Assembly (NCBI GenBank): GCA_025453925.1
Contig: JALOPK010000080.1
Location: forward strand, 1 to 20,259
Length of the DNA stretch: 20,259 nucleotides
Direction: 5' to 3'
From: Candidatus Eiseniibacteriota bacterium
Lineage (GTDB): Bacteria; JAFGKV01
The notes below the pieces were generated by a model. The model saw only the letters and a program-made list of their open reading frames with translations, was not told the DNA's origin and did not search any database. The translations under genes were made by a program, and so were the position numbers. Below are positions 1 through 6,167 of this stretch, piece after piece; position 1 is the stretch's first letter, and every line of letters starts with the position of its first letter.

Positions 1-30
1 GATGGAATGGGCTGAACAGCCCCCTCCATC
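1..30. other. Interrupted hairpin, possible terminator of a gene left of the window
   Basis: The first 30 bases fold as GATGGA - AT - GGGCT - GAAC loop - AGCCC - CC - TCCATC, giving 6 bp plus 5 bp of perfect pairing around a symmetric 2-nt internal bulge. No T-tract follows, so it may be a REP-like element instead of an intrinsic terminator. It lies at the edge of the window, so what it would terminate cannot be seen. Confidence 0.35.
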
Positions 31-50
31 GTCATGAACCAATGCGAAGT

Positions 51-93
51 GTTACCTATGTTCTGAACCTAAAACGTTACCCATGTTCTGACT
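51..93. repeat. Two direct repeats (GTTACCyATGTTCTGA), possible insertion-sequence end remnant
   Basis: GTTACCTATGTTCTGA at 51-66 recurs as GTTACCCATGTTCTGA at 76-91, one mismatch in 16 with a 25-bp period. Repeated blocks of this kind resemble the multiple terminal repeats of IS481/IS21-type elements, but no transposase reading frame is present in the window. The IS assignment is recall-based inference; the repeat itself is directly visible. Confidence 0.4.
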
Positions 94-106
94 TGACCCC
101 CCCTAC

Positions 107-148
107 AGCTGATAGCCGAGAGCCGATAGCTGACAGCCGAGAGCCTTT
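107..148. repeat. Heptanucleotide tandem array, AGCYGAN x6
   Basis: Six contiguous 7-nt units can be read: agctgat, agccgag, agccgat, agctgac, agccgag and a decayed agccttt. The same unit in the opposite orientation forms another array at 4202-4243, so this is a dispersed low-complexity family and not a one-off. Confidence 0.75.
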
Positions 149-187
149 CAGCTGAACCCCTTGGACTCGCCGCGGGGCGACAAGAAA

Positions 188-215
188 CGGTGAACCGTGA
201 ACTGTGGACCGTGAA
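188..215. repeat. Heptanucleotide tandem array, CCGTGAA x4
   Basis: Four contiguous 7-nt units: cggtgaa, ccgtgaa, ctgtgga, ccgtgaa, followed by a decayed ccgctggtgaag. The motif differs from the AGCYGAN array about 40 bp away but has the same period. It ends just before the stop codon of the downstream methyltransferase (minus strand). Confidence 0.65.
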
Positions 216-232
216 CCGCTGGTGAAGCGAGG

Positions 233-907
233 CTACGCGCCGAGCTGCAGCACCACCAGCATCGGCCACCCGACGTACTTGGCGGCGCGAGGGTAGCGGG
301 CAGCGAAGTCAGCGTCCGGGGCGAACTCCTCCATGCTCTCCAGCCGGAACCCGGCCCGGCCCGCCGCCATCACAAACGCGCTGATCGGGTGAGCGACACT
401 TCCGGGCTGCACCAGCTCCCCGGAGTCAGGGTCGGTGAACCGGGCCTGGGAGCTGCGCAGGAACATGGCGGGGTGCATGGCCGACACCACCGCTCGCCCG
501 TCCGGGACGAGGACTCGGTGGATTTCGCTGAAAAACCCGTCCAGTTCCCGCAGATGCTCCAGAACCAGGCCGCTGACCACCAGATTGAATGCGTCGCCAT
601 TGAAGGGCAGCGGTTGGTGCAGGTCGTGGGCGATAAACCTGACTGCGTCAGCCCCCGGCTTCTTGCACGCCTCCGCGAGCATCCCTTCGGAGAAGTCCAG
701 TGCCGTGACCGTTGCACCCGCCTCCGCCAGCCAGAGCGCATGGCGGCCCGTCCCGCATCCGAGATCGAGGACGACGAGACCGCAAGGATCGCCCACTGCG
801 GCCCGGACTCTCGGCTCTTCCAATGCCTGCAGAGGATTGGCATCGTGGTCATAGACGGATGCCCAACGATCATAGCCTGCTCGAACATTGGCCAAAGGAT
901 CGGTCAT
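233..907 (-). CDS. Class I SAM-dependent methyltransferase
   Basis: A 224-residue protein with the Rossmann-type methyltransferase core. Motif I is VVLDLGCGTGRHA (residues 45-57), the SAM-ribose acidic residue is D71 in ALDFSEGML, motif II/III is DAFNLVVSGLVLEHL (105-119), and RVLVPDGRAVVSAMHP (131-146) matches the post-III strand. This pattern fits the Methyltransf_11/25 group, which acts on small molecules, lipids or quinone precursors; the substrate cannot be read from sequence. No membrane segment or signal peptide is seen, so it should be cytoplasmic. The ATG at 907 is supported by GAGGTG about 5 nt upstream. It follows the PIN toxin on the same strand after a 210-bp gap, so it is probably an independent unit. 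Length is normal for the family. Confidence 0.9.
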   Translation of the reverse strand: MTDPLANVRAGYDRWASVYDHDANPLQALEEPRVRAAVGDPCGLVVLDLGCGTGRHALWLAEAGATVTALDFSEGMLAEACKKPGADAVRFIAHDLHQPLPFNGDAFNLVVSGLVLEHLRELDGFFSEIHRVLVPDGRAVVSAMHPAMFLRSSQARFTDPDSGELVQPGSVAHPISAFVMAAGRAGFRLESMEEFAPDADFAARYPRAAKYVGWPMLVVLQLGA

Positions 908-1117
908 GGTTCCACCTCATGGATGGGCGTCGACATACGCGATCGGGAGCCAGTATCGAGGTCGACTCAGGGAGGAATCCACACACCCGTCTGCCCGTGA
1001 TCGCCGCAGAGAAACGGCCGAACAAGATGACACGGAAGCGAGGATATCGGAAGTGCGAAGGCTGCGTCGCACGGGAAGTCCAGCAGGGGAGTCAAGCGTC
1101 GTGGCGGTATCCACGCC

Positions 1118-1495
1118 CTATCGGATGACCACGATCTCGACCGGAAACGTCAGGTTCCGCCAGACGCGATCTGCGGTATATGCCGGGATGCGGCGCGACA
1201 ATGCCAAGGCCAGACATGCCCGGTCTCCAAGGGAGAGACCGAACGACTGCGTGGAAGGAACGAGCGCTGCCGTCAATCCGGCTTCCGCTGCCGAGAACGG
1301 CACCATCTCAATGCCCGACCGCAGGAGGCGCTCGAGCACGGCGCGCGCATCATGGCCATCGCGCACAAACCGCGCGGTCACCTCAGCGAGGTTGACCGTC
1401 GACATGCAGCATTGGTCAAGCACCCCCGCCACGGACTCGTGGCCGTCCTCACGAAACAGGAAGGCCAGGAAGGCCGAGGCGTCCAGTGCGATCAC
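1118..1495 (-). CDS. vapC: PIN-domain toxin ribonuclease (VapC/FitB type)
   Basis: A 125-residue PIN-domain protein, the endoribonuclease toxin of a type II toxin-antitoxin pair. The four acidic metal ligands are in place: D5 (ALDAS), E38 (NLAEVTARF), D91 (SLGDRACLALAL) and D109 (AYTADRVW). The reading frame stays open upstream to 1624, but that part lacks PIN character and runs antiparallel-frame through the antitoxin. The GTG at 1495 overlaps the antitoxin stop as GTGA, the usual coupled arrangement, and puts the first catalytic Asp at residue 5 as in other VapC proteins. All key residues are present, so the toxin looks intact. The RNA target is unknown; VapC proteins commonly cleave tRNA or rRNA loops. 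Confidence 0.88.
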   Translation of the reverse strand: MIALDASAFLAFLFREDGHESVAGVLDQCCMSTVNLAEVTARFVRDGHDARAVLERLLRSGIEMVPFSAAEAGLTAALVPSTQSFGLSLGDRACLALALSRRIPAYTADRVWRNLTFPVEIVVIR

Positions 1496-1740
1496 TCGGC
1501 ATCCTGTTCTCGCCGTGACCGGATGAACTCCTCCGTCACGGCGTGGGGCTTGGACGCTCCATAGAGTTCTGCCACCCAGTCCTGGAGGACTGCCGGCGGG
1601 TCTCCGTTCTCGTCGGTGGCACAAGCCGAGACAAGGATCGCCCGGGCCTCAGCCTCCATACTGCGAGCGGCACGGGCGGCCCTGATCCGCAGTTTCGCAT
1701 GCGTTTCGTCCGGCAACCTCCGGATGTTCAGCACTGCCAT
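1492..1740 (-). CDS. vapB: FitA/VapB-like ribbon-helix-helix antitoxin
   Basis: An 82-residue antitoxin. The N-terminal MAVLNIRRLPDETHAKLRIR block with a following AARSMEAEARAIL helix matches the FitA/Arc-type ribbon-helix-helix DNA-binding fold: one beta strand, then two helices. The C-terminal 40 residues would wrap and inhibit the PIN toxin. An in-frame GTG at 1746 is possible, but GAGGAG ends 6 nt before the ATG at 1740 and would touch the GTG, so the ATG is preferred. Its stop overlaps the toxin GTG by 3 nt. Repeats just upstream (1762-1788) fit the autorepression expected of this family. Confidence 0.87.
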   Translation of the reverse strand: MAVLNIRRLPDETHAKLRIRAARAARSMEAEARAILVSACATDENGDPPAVLQDWVAELYGASKPHAVTEEFIRSRREQDAE

Positions 1741-1761
1741 GGTCACCTCCTCATTGTGCGC

Positions 1762-1807
1762 GCCTATCCAATGTAGGCAATGTAGGCATAGTTGGCGATC
1801 AATGCAA
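1762..1807 (-). promoter_or_regulatory. vapBC promoter with operator-like repeats
   Basis: On the minus strand TTGCAT (1802-1807) and TACATT (1779-1784) are separated by exactly 17 bp, a good -35/-10 pair placing the start near 1772. A 9-bp tandem repeat, ATGTAGGCA on the plus strand at 1771-1779 and 1780-1788, covers the -10. A 5-bp inverted repeat (GCCTA/TAGGC, 1762-1778) covers the predicted start. Ribbon-helix-helix antitoxins typically bind short repeats over their own promoter. The motif match is visible; binding is inferred. Confidence 0.55.
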
Positions 1808-1842
1808 CAACATCCGAGGGATTCGCCCTCATGGGCTGTCCC

Positions 1843-2203
1843 CTGGTGCCGATGCTCCGCGTCGGAACCCCCAGGGCACCGCTCCGCGGTGATGCACGCC
1901 GCAGAGCGACGTGGCTACAGCGGCTCTGCAGCGATGGGCGCACAGCGCCGCGTAGGACGCTCCCACAGGGACCATGGGAGCGACGGAGGAAGGACCTCCC
2001 AAGTCCACACCTGGCGTTCCCTGGTTCCGATGCTCCGAGTCCGGAACCCCCAGTGCACCGCTCCGCGGTGATGCACGCCGCAGAGCGACGTGGCTACAGC
2101 GGCTCTGCAGCGATGGGCGCACAGCGCCATGCAGGACGCTCCCACAGGGACCATGGGAGCGACGGGGGAAGGACCTCCCAAGTTCCTACCTGGCGTTCCT
2201 CGG
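1843..2203. repeat. 179-bp tandem duplication built of hairpins
   Basis: Two adjacent copies (about 1843-2020 and 2021-2199) are nearly identical with a 178/179-bp period, and the first bases of a third copy are recognisable around 2199. Each unit contains several inverted repeats: a REP-like GGTgCCGA/TCGGaACC hairpin, GCAGAGC/GCTCTGC (1901-1907 and 1923-1929), GGCGC-ACA-GCGCC, and an 8-bp CGCTCCCA/TGGGAGCG stem (1958-1965 and 1975-1982; second copy 2137-2161). Reading frames across it are repeat artefacts without protein features. The 509 bases between the vapBC promoter and the proline dehydrogenase gene hold little else. The motif GCGACGTGGCTAC recurs at 5403-5415. Confidence 0.85.
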
Positions 2204-2297
2204 TGCCGATGCCGTCTTGCTCCTCCACTTGCGGCGAGGCGCGTGCGGAAGCTGATTCCGTATCCTTGATCGGTCTGCCCATGGAAGGAGAACCCGT

Positions 2298-3230
2298 ATG
2301 TTGCTGAAGCAGCGCGTGATCGACCTCGCTCCCGACTTCATGGTGAAGCTCTTCGCGGCTCCCTACATCGCGGGAGACTCGGCCGAGGCCGCCGTCAGAC
2401 AGGCCAGCAGCCTATGGTCAGGGCGGAGGCTGAAGTCGACCATCGACCTCCTCGGCGAGGAGCTTACCCGTCGGGACGATGTCCAACAGACAGTGACGGA
2501 GTACCTGCGGCTCGTTGACCTCCTCGGCCGCCACGAGCTCGCGACTCTTTCGCTGAAGCCTACGCAATTGGGCAGCCATGAATCGGTGGACGTGTGCGCC
2601 GACCACATCGGCCGCATCGCCGCCTACGCCGCAGCGCAGGGCATCGGCGTCACCATCGACATGGAGGATCACACCTGTACCGACATAACCCTAGAGGTGT
2701 ACAGGAGGCTTCTGCCGCGTTTCCCGGGCCTCGGTACGGTCCTGCAGACACGGCTGCACCGGACGGCAGCCGACATCGAGGCGCTCAAGGGCAGACAGGC
2801 CCGCATCCGGCTCTGCATCGGCATCTACCTGGAACCCGCTGACATCGCCCTGCAGAAGAAGCCGGAGATGAAAGAGCGGGTGCTGACACAGGGCGAACGG
2901 CTGCTAGACGACGGGCACTACGTCGAGTTCGCCACCCACGATGAGGCGCTCATCGGGAAGATCCTCGACATGATCGCCCGCCGCGGTTTCGGTGGAAGCC
3001 AGTTCGAATTCCAGATGCTCCTGGGCGTGCCCAGGGATGCCGTCCAGCAGCGTCTCATCGCGGAGGGCCACACCGTGCGTCTCTACGTTCCGTACGCAGT
3101 CAAATGGTCCCACGCCTTGGGTTATGCCAAGCGCCGCTTGGCCGCCAATCCGAACATGGGTCTCTATGTCGCCAGGAACTTGATCCGAGGCATCTCCAAG
3201 TCAGCGGCACGACCGTATCGCGCCGTCTAG
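2298..3230 (+). CDS. putB: Proline dehydrogenase (monofunctional, FAD-dependent)
   Basis: A 310-residue PRODH-fold protein that should oxidise L-proline to pyrroline-5-carboxylate, passing electrons via FAD to quinone. Family blocks appear in order: TIDLLGEE (48-55), SLKPTQLG with K87 (85-92), DMEDHTCTD (121-129), VLQTRLHRT (148-156), RLCIGIYLEP (171-180), EFATHDE (210-216), FEFQMLLGV (236-244), and the C-terminal RLYVPY ... KRRLAANP, which keeps the paired arginines R279/R280. Length fits Deinococcus/Bacillus-type single-domain enzymes; there is no aldehyde dehydrogenase domain. Two blocks deviate: the usual RLVKGAY is RLCIGIY (Lys to Ile at 174), and the usual LQAYL is LQTRL. AAGGAG sits 9 nt before the ATG. 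No pyrroline-5-carboxylate dehydrogenase lies nearby. The symbol follows the monofunctional enzyme naming. Confidence 0.88.
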   Translation: MLLKQRVIDLAPDFMVKLFAAPYIAGDSAEAAVRQASSLWSGRRLKSTIDLLGEELTRRDDVQQTVTEYLRLVDLLGRHELATLSLKPTQLGSHESVDVCADHIGRIAAYAAAQGIGVTIDMEDHTCTDITLEVYRRLLPRFPGLGTVLQTRLHRTAADIEALKGRQARIRLCIGIYLEPADIALQKKPEMKERVLTQGERLLDDGHYVEFATHDEALIGKILDMIARRGFGGSQFEFQMLLGVPRDAVQQRLIAEGHTVRLYVPYAVKWSHALGYAKRRLAANPNMGLYVARNLIRGISKSAARPYRAV

Positions 3231-3299
3231 TCGCGACTGAAGTCGCTCCCACAGGAGTCGATGCTCGCTCCCATGGTCCGGGAGGGGTGCTCCCTCCGG
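3231..3299. repeat. REP-like palindromes directly after the proline dehydrogenase stop
   Basis: Immediately after the stop codon, GCGACT-GA-AGTCGC (3233-3246) forms a perfect 6-bp hairpin followed by CTCCCACAGG. This motif is familiar as a dispersed intergenic palindrome in many GC-rich genomes. A second, wobble-containing hairpin spans 3278-3299 (CCGGGAGG.../...CCCTCCGG). The CTCCCACAGG part also occurs in the 179-bp repeats upstream of the same gene. Confidence 0.6.
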
Positions 3300-3328
3300 C
3301 GCAAGAGCACCGGGGCTACCGCAGCGGC

Positions 3329-3371
3329 CTCGCCCCCTCACCTTCGTCCCCCCCAGGGAGAGGAGATCCCG
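3329..3371. repeat. CCCTCACC/GGGAGAGG dispersed repeat, copy 1
   Basis: CTCGCCCCCTCACC followed by a C-rich spacer and AGGGAGAGGAGAT. The same organisation appears at 4251-4296 and 5309-5353, each time in a gap between genes. Copies are diverged but keep the CTCGCC...CTCA head and the GGGAGA-type tail, which can pair with the pyrimidine-rich spacer. Confidence 0.5.
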
Positions 3372-3373
3372 CC

Positions 3374-3404
3374 ACTCCTCGCCACCCCGGCGGGGGCGAG
3401 GAGT
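3374..3404. terminator. Strong hairpin between convergent genes, candidate bidirectional terminator
   Basis: ACTCCTCGCC (3374-3383) and GGCGAGGAGT (3395-3404) pair perfectly over 10 bp around an 11-base GC-rich loop. It lies 6 bp beyond the mobB stop and 143 bp beyond the proline dehydrogenase stop, exactly between two convergent genes. There is no T-run on either side, so factor-independent termination is not assured. Confidence 0.5.
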
Positions 3405-3410
3405 TCGACG

Positions 3411-4046
3411 CTAGTCCATCACCACCTTCAGCACGATTTCCTCAACCTTCTCGGGCATGTCGCGCAAGGTGCTTACCGTGGCCCGCATCTGGGCCTCCAA
3501 CAGATTGGACACGAATTGATTGAGAGGGATGACGCGCCCGTTGACTTTGAGTTCCACCATGGCCTTCCTCCTTGTTTCTGACTCGGGCCCTGACGTGACC
3601 GGCACTTTACAGAACTGACTGGCCAGCATCTCCGCCAGCCATATCGCGGCATCTTCATCCACGGTCCTCAGCCGGGCGATGACCCTGCCTGGCGCAGGCC
3701 GTGGATCGTCCCCGATGACCACGCACCATCCGACCTCCGGGGTGCGCAGCCCCTCAGCGAAGACGAGATCGACGCGGCCAGTCATGATTCCCAGGATCTC
3801 AGGGACACCCAGGATCACGCTGTGTACGACTGCGTTGTCGGGCCCAAGCCCGGCAACGGGAGCCGCCCCCGCTGCGGCGAACCGTGCCGTGTCTTTTCCT
3901 TCGACATCGGGCGACAGGTGGTGGCCGCGCTTGATGGCCCCGCAGCGGATTCCGCGGGCGGTCAGGCGAGAGATGAGGCCCACAATCAGGGTGGTCTTGC
4001 CTGTGCCGGATTCACCGACGATGCTCACGATGGGGGGATGGTTCAT
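3411..4046 (-). CDS. mobB: MobB-like molybdopterin-guanine dinucleotide biosynthesis GTPase
   Basis: A 211-residue P-loop protein. It has the MobB layout: SIVGESGTGKTTL with Walker A GESGTGKT at 11-18, CGAIKRGHH at 35-43, KDTARFAAAGA around 51-61, and DLVFAEGL (93-100). MobB supports attachment of GMP to molybdenum cofactor, usually with MobA. The last ~45 residues (from VELKVNGRVIPLNQFV) form an extra C-terminal domain seen in a subset of MobB proteins. The frame is open to 4406, but the upstream part translates the heptad array and other repeats, so the ATG at 4046 is chosen. Its ribosome-binding site is a GGGGG run 9 nt upstream. No other molybdenum-cofactor gene is in the window, so its partner must lie elsewhere. 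Confidence 0.8.
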   Translation of the reverse strand: MNHPPIVSIVGESGTGKTTLIVGLISRLTARGIRCGAIKRGHHLSPDVEGKDTARFAAAGAAPVAGLGPDNAVVHSVILGVPEILGIMTGRVDLVFAEGLRTPEVGWCVVIGDDPRPAPGRVIARLRTVDEDAAIWLAEMLASQFCKVPVTSGPESETRRKAMVELKVNGRVIPLNQFVSNLLEAQMRATVSTLRDMPEKVEEIVLKVVMD

Positions 4047-4052
4047 GGTGGA

Positions 4053-4073
4053 AATCCCCCGCGATCCCCCTTT
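4053..4073. repeat. ATCCCCC doublet forming the mobB leader
   Basis: Two ATCCCCC units (4054-4060 and 4064-4070) are followed by TTT. On the minus strand this reads as GGGGGAT twice and supplies the only purine-rich ribosome-binding sequence before the mobB ATG. It resembles the widespread AAAGGGGGAT / ATCCCCCTTT dispersed repeat. The 435-base gap 4047-4481 otherwise holds a heptad array (4202-4243), one CCCTCACC-type repeat (4251-4296), and a short CCGAA/TTCGG hairpin near 4304-4320; no gene is seen. Confidence 0.45.
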
Positions 4074-4201
4074 GCAGGACTGGCTGTTGCCCACACCTGA
4101 CACTGCGGGTGGTGGGGAGTCTGCGCATATGCGTCCGTCGTGAGCCACGGAGTCTCCTCGCACGGCGGGAGAGGATGAAGATGAGGGGGCATCACGCGCG
4201 G

Positions 4202-4243
4202 GGCTATCGGCTATCGGCTCTCTGCTCTCAGCCATCGGCTCCC
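4202..4243. repeat. Heptanucleotide tandem array, GGCTATC x6 (inverse of the 107-148 unit)
   Basis: Six contiguous 7-nt units: ggctatc, ggctatc, ggctctc, tgctctc, agccatc, ggctccc. Read on the minus strand the units are GATAGCC/GAGAGCC, the same family as the array at 107-148. It lies in the non-coding leader of mobB. Confidence 0.75.
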
Positions 4244-4250
4244 GTGACGA

Positions 4251-4296
4251 CGCTCGCCCCCTCAACCCCGCCTCCTCCCTCGGGGAGAAGGGGTGT
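4251..4296. repeat. CCCTCACC/GGGAGAGG dispersed repeat, copy 2
   Basis: CGCTCGCCCCCTCAACC, then CCTCCTCCCTCGGGGAGAAGGGGTG. The CCTCCCTC/GGGGAGAAGG segment is self-complementary. It abuts the heptad array, as if the two repeat types travel or accumulate together. Confidence 0.5.
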
Positions 4297-4481
4297 TCTC
4301 TCCCCCGAATCCTTGGTTCGGACTCGTGCTGCCCTGGGCACACATGGCCGTGAGCGAAAGGACGGCGCATTCTGGCAGAGGGCGCACCTGTCTGCTCCCA
4401 CCGCACACCACCCCCACAGTGTTACGTGCGTCCCGTGTCCAGTTTGCGAACGGGGGATGTCGCAGCATGGGCGGGATGCCG

Positions 4482-5213
4482 TCAGTCTGCATCGTCGGAG
4501 GCGTCTCCGTGCCCGAACCGGATTCTGTCCAGGACCGACGTGAACGTCGGCGGGAGCGGGGAGTCCACGGTCACCTCAATGCCCGAGGGCGATCCAAATC
4601 GAACCCGCGTGGCGTGAAGCATGAGACGGGGCAGGCCCAGCTGAGGGCTCCGCTCGCCATAACGTGGGTCGCCGGCAACCGGGTGCCCGATGCTGAAAAG
4701 GTGTACTCGGATCTGATGACGGCGGCCGGTGCGCGGCGTGACCCGCAGCAGCGTGAAGCCGTCAAGGCGCTCCTCAACATCGTACGCAGTCTGCGCCGGT
4801 TTCCCCCGCCGCTGGTCGACACCCATCCTGCCTGAACCGAACTCCCGGATCGGCCGGCGAATCATCCCCTGGTTCCGGAGCATCACTCCAATCACAAGAG
4901 CCGTGTAGTGCTTCTCTACACAACCTCGACGGAACTGTTCATTGAGGTTTCGGTGCGCCTCGGCGGTCTTGGCGAAAAGGATCACGCCGCTGACTTCCTT
5001 GTCGAGTCGATGGACTACGAAGAGCCGTTGGCCCCGCTCGTCTGTCAGTTTCCGAAGGAGTGAGGGGATCTCATGGTTTCGTTCGGGGATGGACGCGAGC
5101 CCTTCCGGTTTGTCCACCGCGAGGATGTGGTCGTCTTCGAAGAGGATCATGTGCTGGCTCACATCACGGCTGACGCCGTTCCCACGGGACGAAAGGGCGC
5201 ATGTCCCGTCCAT
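4482..5213 (-). CDS. RluA-family RNA pseudouridine synthase
   Basis: A 243-residue pseudouridine synthase that isomerises uridine in rRNA or tRNA. The catalytic block HRLDKEVSGVILFAK places the nucleophilic Asp at residue 71, and RTGRRHQIRVHL (161-172) and LPRLMLHA (194-201) are the other RluA-family signatures. There is no N-terminal S4 domain: the protein starts directly with ILFEDDHILAVDKPEGL, as in the short RluA/RluC-like group. Substrate position cannot be assigned. The ATG at 5213 gives the longest frame. An internal ATG at 5150 (MILFEDDH, residue 22) matches the usual family start equally well, and neither has a strong ribosome-binding site. It precedes mobB on the same strand but is separated from it by 435 bp of repeats. 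Confidence 0.88.
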   Translation of the reverse strand: MDGTCALSSRGNGVSRDVSQHMILFEDDHILAVDKPEGLASIPERNHEIPSLLRKLTDERGQRLFVVHRLDKEVSGVILFAKTAEAHRNLNEQFRRGCVEKHYTALVIGVMLRNQGMIRRPIREFGSGRMGVDQRRGKPAQTAYDVEERLDGFTLLRVTPRTGRRHQIRVHLFSIGHPVAGDPRYGERSPQLGLPRLMLHATRVRFGSPSGIEVTVDSPLPPTFTSVLDRIRFGHGDASDDAD

Positions 5214-5308
5214 CAGGGGATACGCATCCTTGGGGAGGAAGGGCCGAAGTGTGGAGTCGCGCGGCTGAGACTGCTTCCTCCCGCCGTTCTTGGACGGCCG
5301 CTTTCCAT

Positions 5309-5353
5309 CGCTCGCGTCCTCGCCCTCACCCTCTGCTGGGAAGAGAGGGGATG
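5309..5353. repeat. CCCTCACC/GGGAGAGG dispersed repeat, copy 3
   Basis: CGCTCGCGTCCTCGCCCTCACC, a short spacer, then GGGAAGAGAGGGGATG. The 297-base gap 5214-5510 also contains a GCCGT/ACGGC hairpin near 5283-5298 and the GCGACGTGGCTAC motif (5403-5415) shared with the 179-bp tandem repeats. No gene is seen in it. Confidence 0.5.
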
Positions 5354-5510
5354 TCGTTGCTGCGGCTCCAGCGCTCTCGCGCCCGGAGGGGCAGGTCGCT
5401 GAGCGACGTGGCTACGTCCGAAGACCACGACAGCGGTGCAGATGGGCAGTGGGGTTCCCCGTGAAGCGCTGCTCACCGTCAATGGTGACCCGTAGACCCT
5501 GAACTGCCTC

Positions 5511-6167
5511 TTACCGAATCACGCCGAGCCAGGTGCGGAACAGGAAGTCCGCACGGCCGATCAGGAGCGAAATCCGCGCCATGACCGTGAAGCCGAAAGT
5601 CGCGCCGAAGCCGATCATCAGAGTCCAGACGCCGACCCGTGCGACGGCCCCCACCGTTCCGCGATGGGGCTTTGAGAAGAAGAAGTAGGTGATCCCGCTG
5701 ATGGCGCCGAGAATCACCAGCAGGCCGTTGATGCCGTCCCACGTGCCCAGCGTCCGGAGGTCGATCATGCTGGCCTGGATCTGTCGGATCACCTTTGTCT
5801 GAAGGGAGAGGGGCACCACGAAACCCGCGCCGATGCCCCAGATGATGGCGATGGGGATTCGCGCCAGCCACGAATAGCGCCGGCTGTAGCGGGTGAAGAT
5901 CAAGAGACCGAGCGCGGCCGCCATGAGAAGCAGGAAGATGCCCACAGGGCCGGGGACTACGTTCCAGTTGTGGTCCCGGAACACGGGGATGATAAAGTAG
6001 GGGACGAAGGTCTGCCGGAGAAGAATGACCAGCCAGTACCCCGCTGACACACCGACCACCAGATACTCGGCAATGCGGTAGAACATGTTGTCGCGATGAA
6101 GGAACGAGAAGATGCAGAGGGTCAGCAAAGAGGCGACCCAGACGCCGGGATCGGTCGACAGGTGCAT
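5511..6167 (-). CDS. Polytopic membrane protein of unknown function (fourth gene of membrane operon)
   Basis: A 218-residue protein with about six hydrophobic segments (roughly 10-24, 31-52, 70-93, 103-122, 144-164, 179-200) and short polar loops. I do not recognise a family. The ATG at 6167 shares a base with the preceding gene's stop (TGATG), indicating translational coupling to the membrane operon that begins at 8731. Its position as last gene suggests a structural membrane partner of the upstream products. No catalytic motif is visible. No convincing terminator follows; the downstream gap is repeat-rich. Confidence 0.75.
   Translation of the reverse strand: MHLSTDPGVWVASLLTLCIFSFLHRDNMFYRIAEYLVVGVSAGYWLVILLRQTFVPYFIIPVFRDHNWNVVPGPVGIFLLLMAAALGLLIFTRYSRRYSWLARIPIAIIWGIGAGFVVPLSLQTKVIRQIQASMIDLRTLGTWDGINGLLVILGAISGITYFFFSKPHRGTVGAVARVGVWTLMIGFGATFGFTVMARISLLIGRADFLFRTWLGVIR

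Noticed and set aside
107-215. CRISPR-like array
   Set aside because: Units are 7 nt and contiguous, with no 20-40 nt repeats or unique spacers and no cas genes.
1792-2307. Open frames across the tandem repeats on both strands
   Set aside because: They exist because the 179-bp repeat is GC-rich; the protein text simply repeats with the DNA period and has no ribosome-binding site or fold signature.
4047-4406. 120-codon N-terminal extension of mobB
   Set aside because: The extension translates the heptad array and other repeats, while the P-loop protein begins normally at 4046.
5460-5510. Terminator after the membrane operon (TCACC/GGTGA)
   Set aside because: Only a 5-bp stem with no T-run; not distinguishable from chance.
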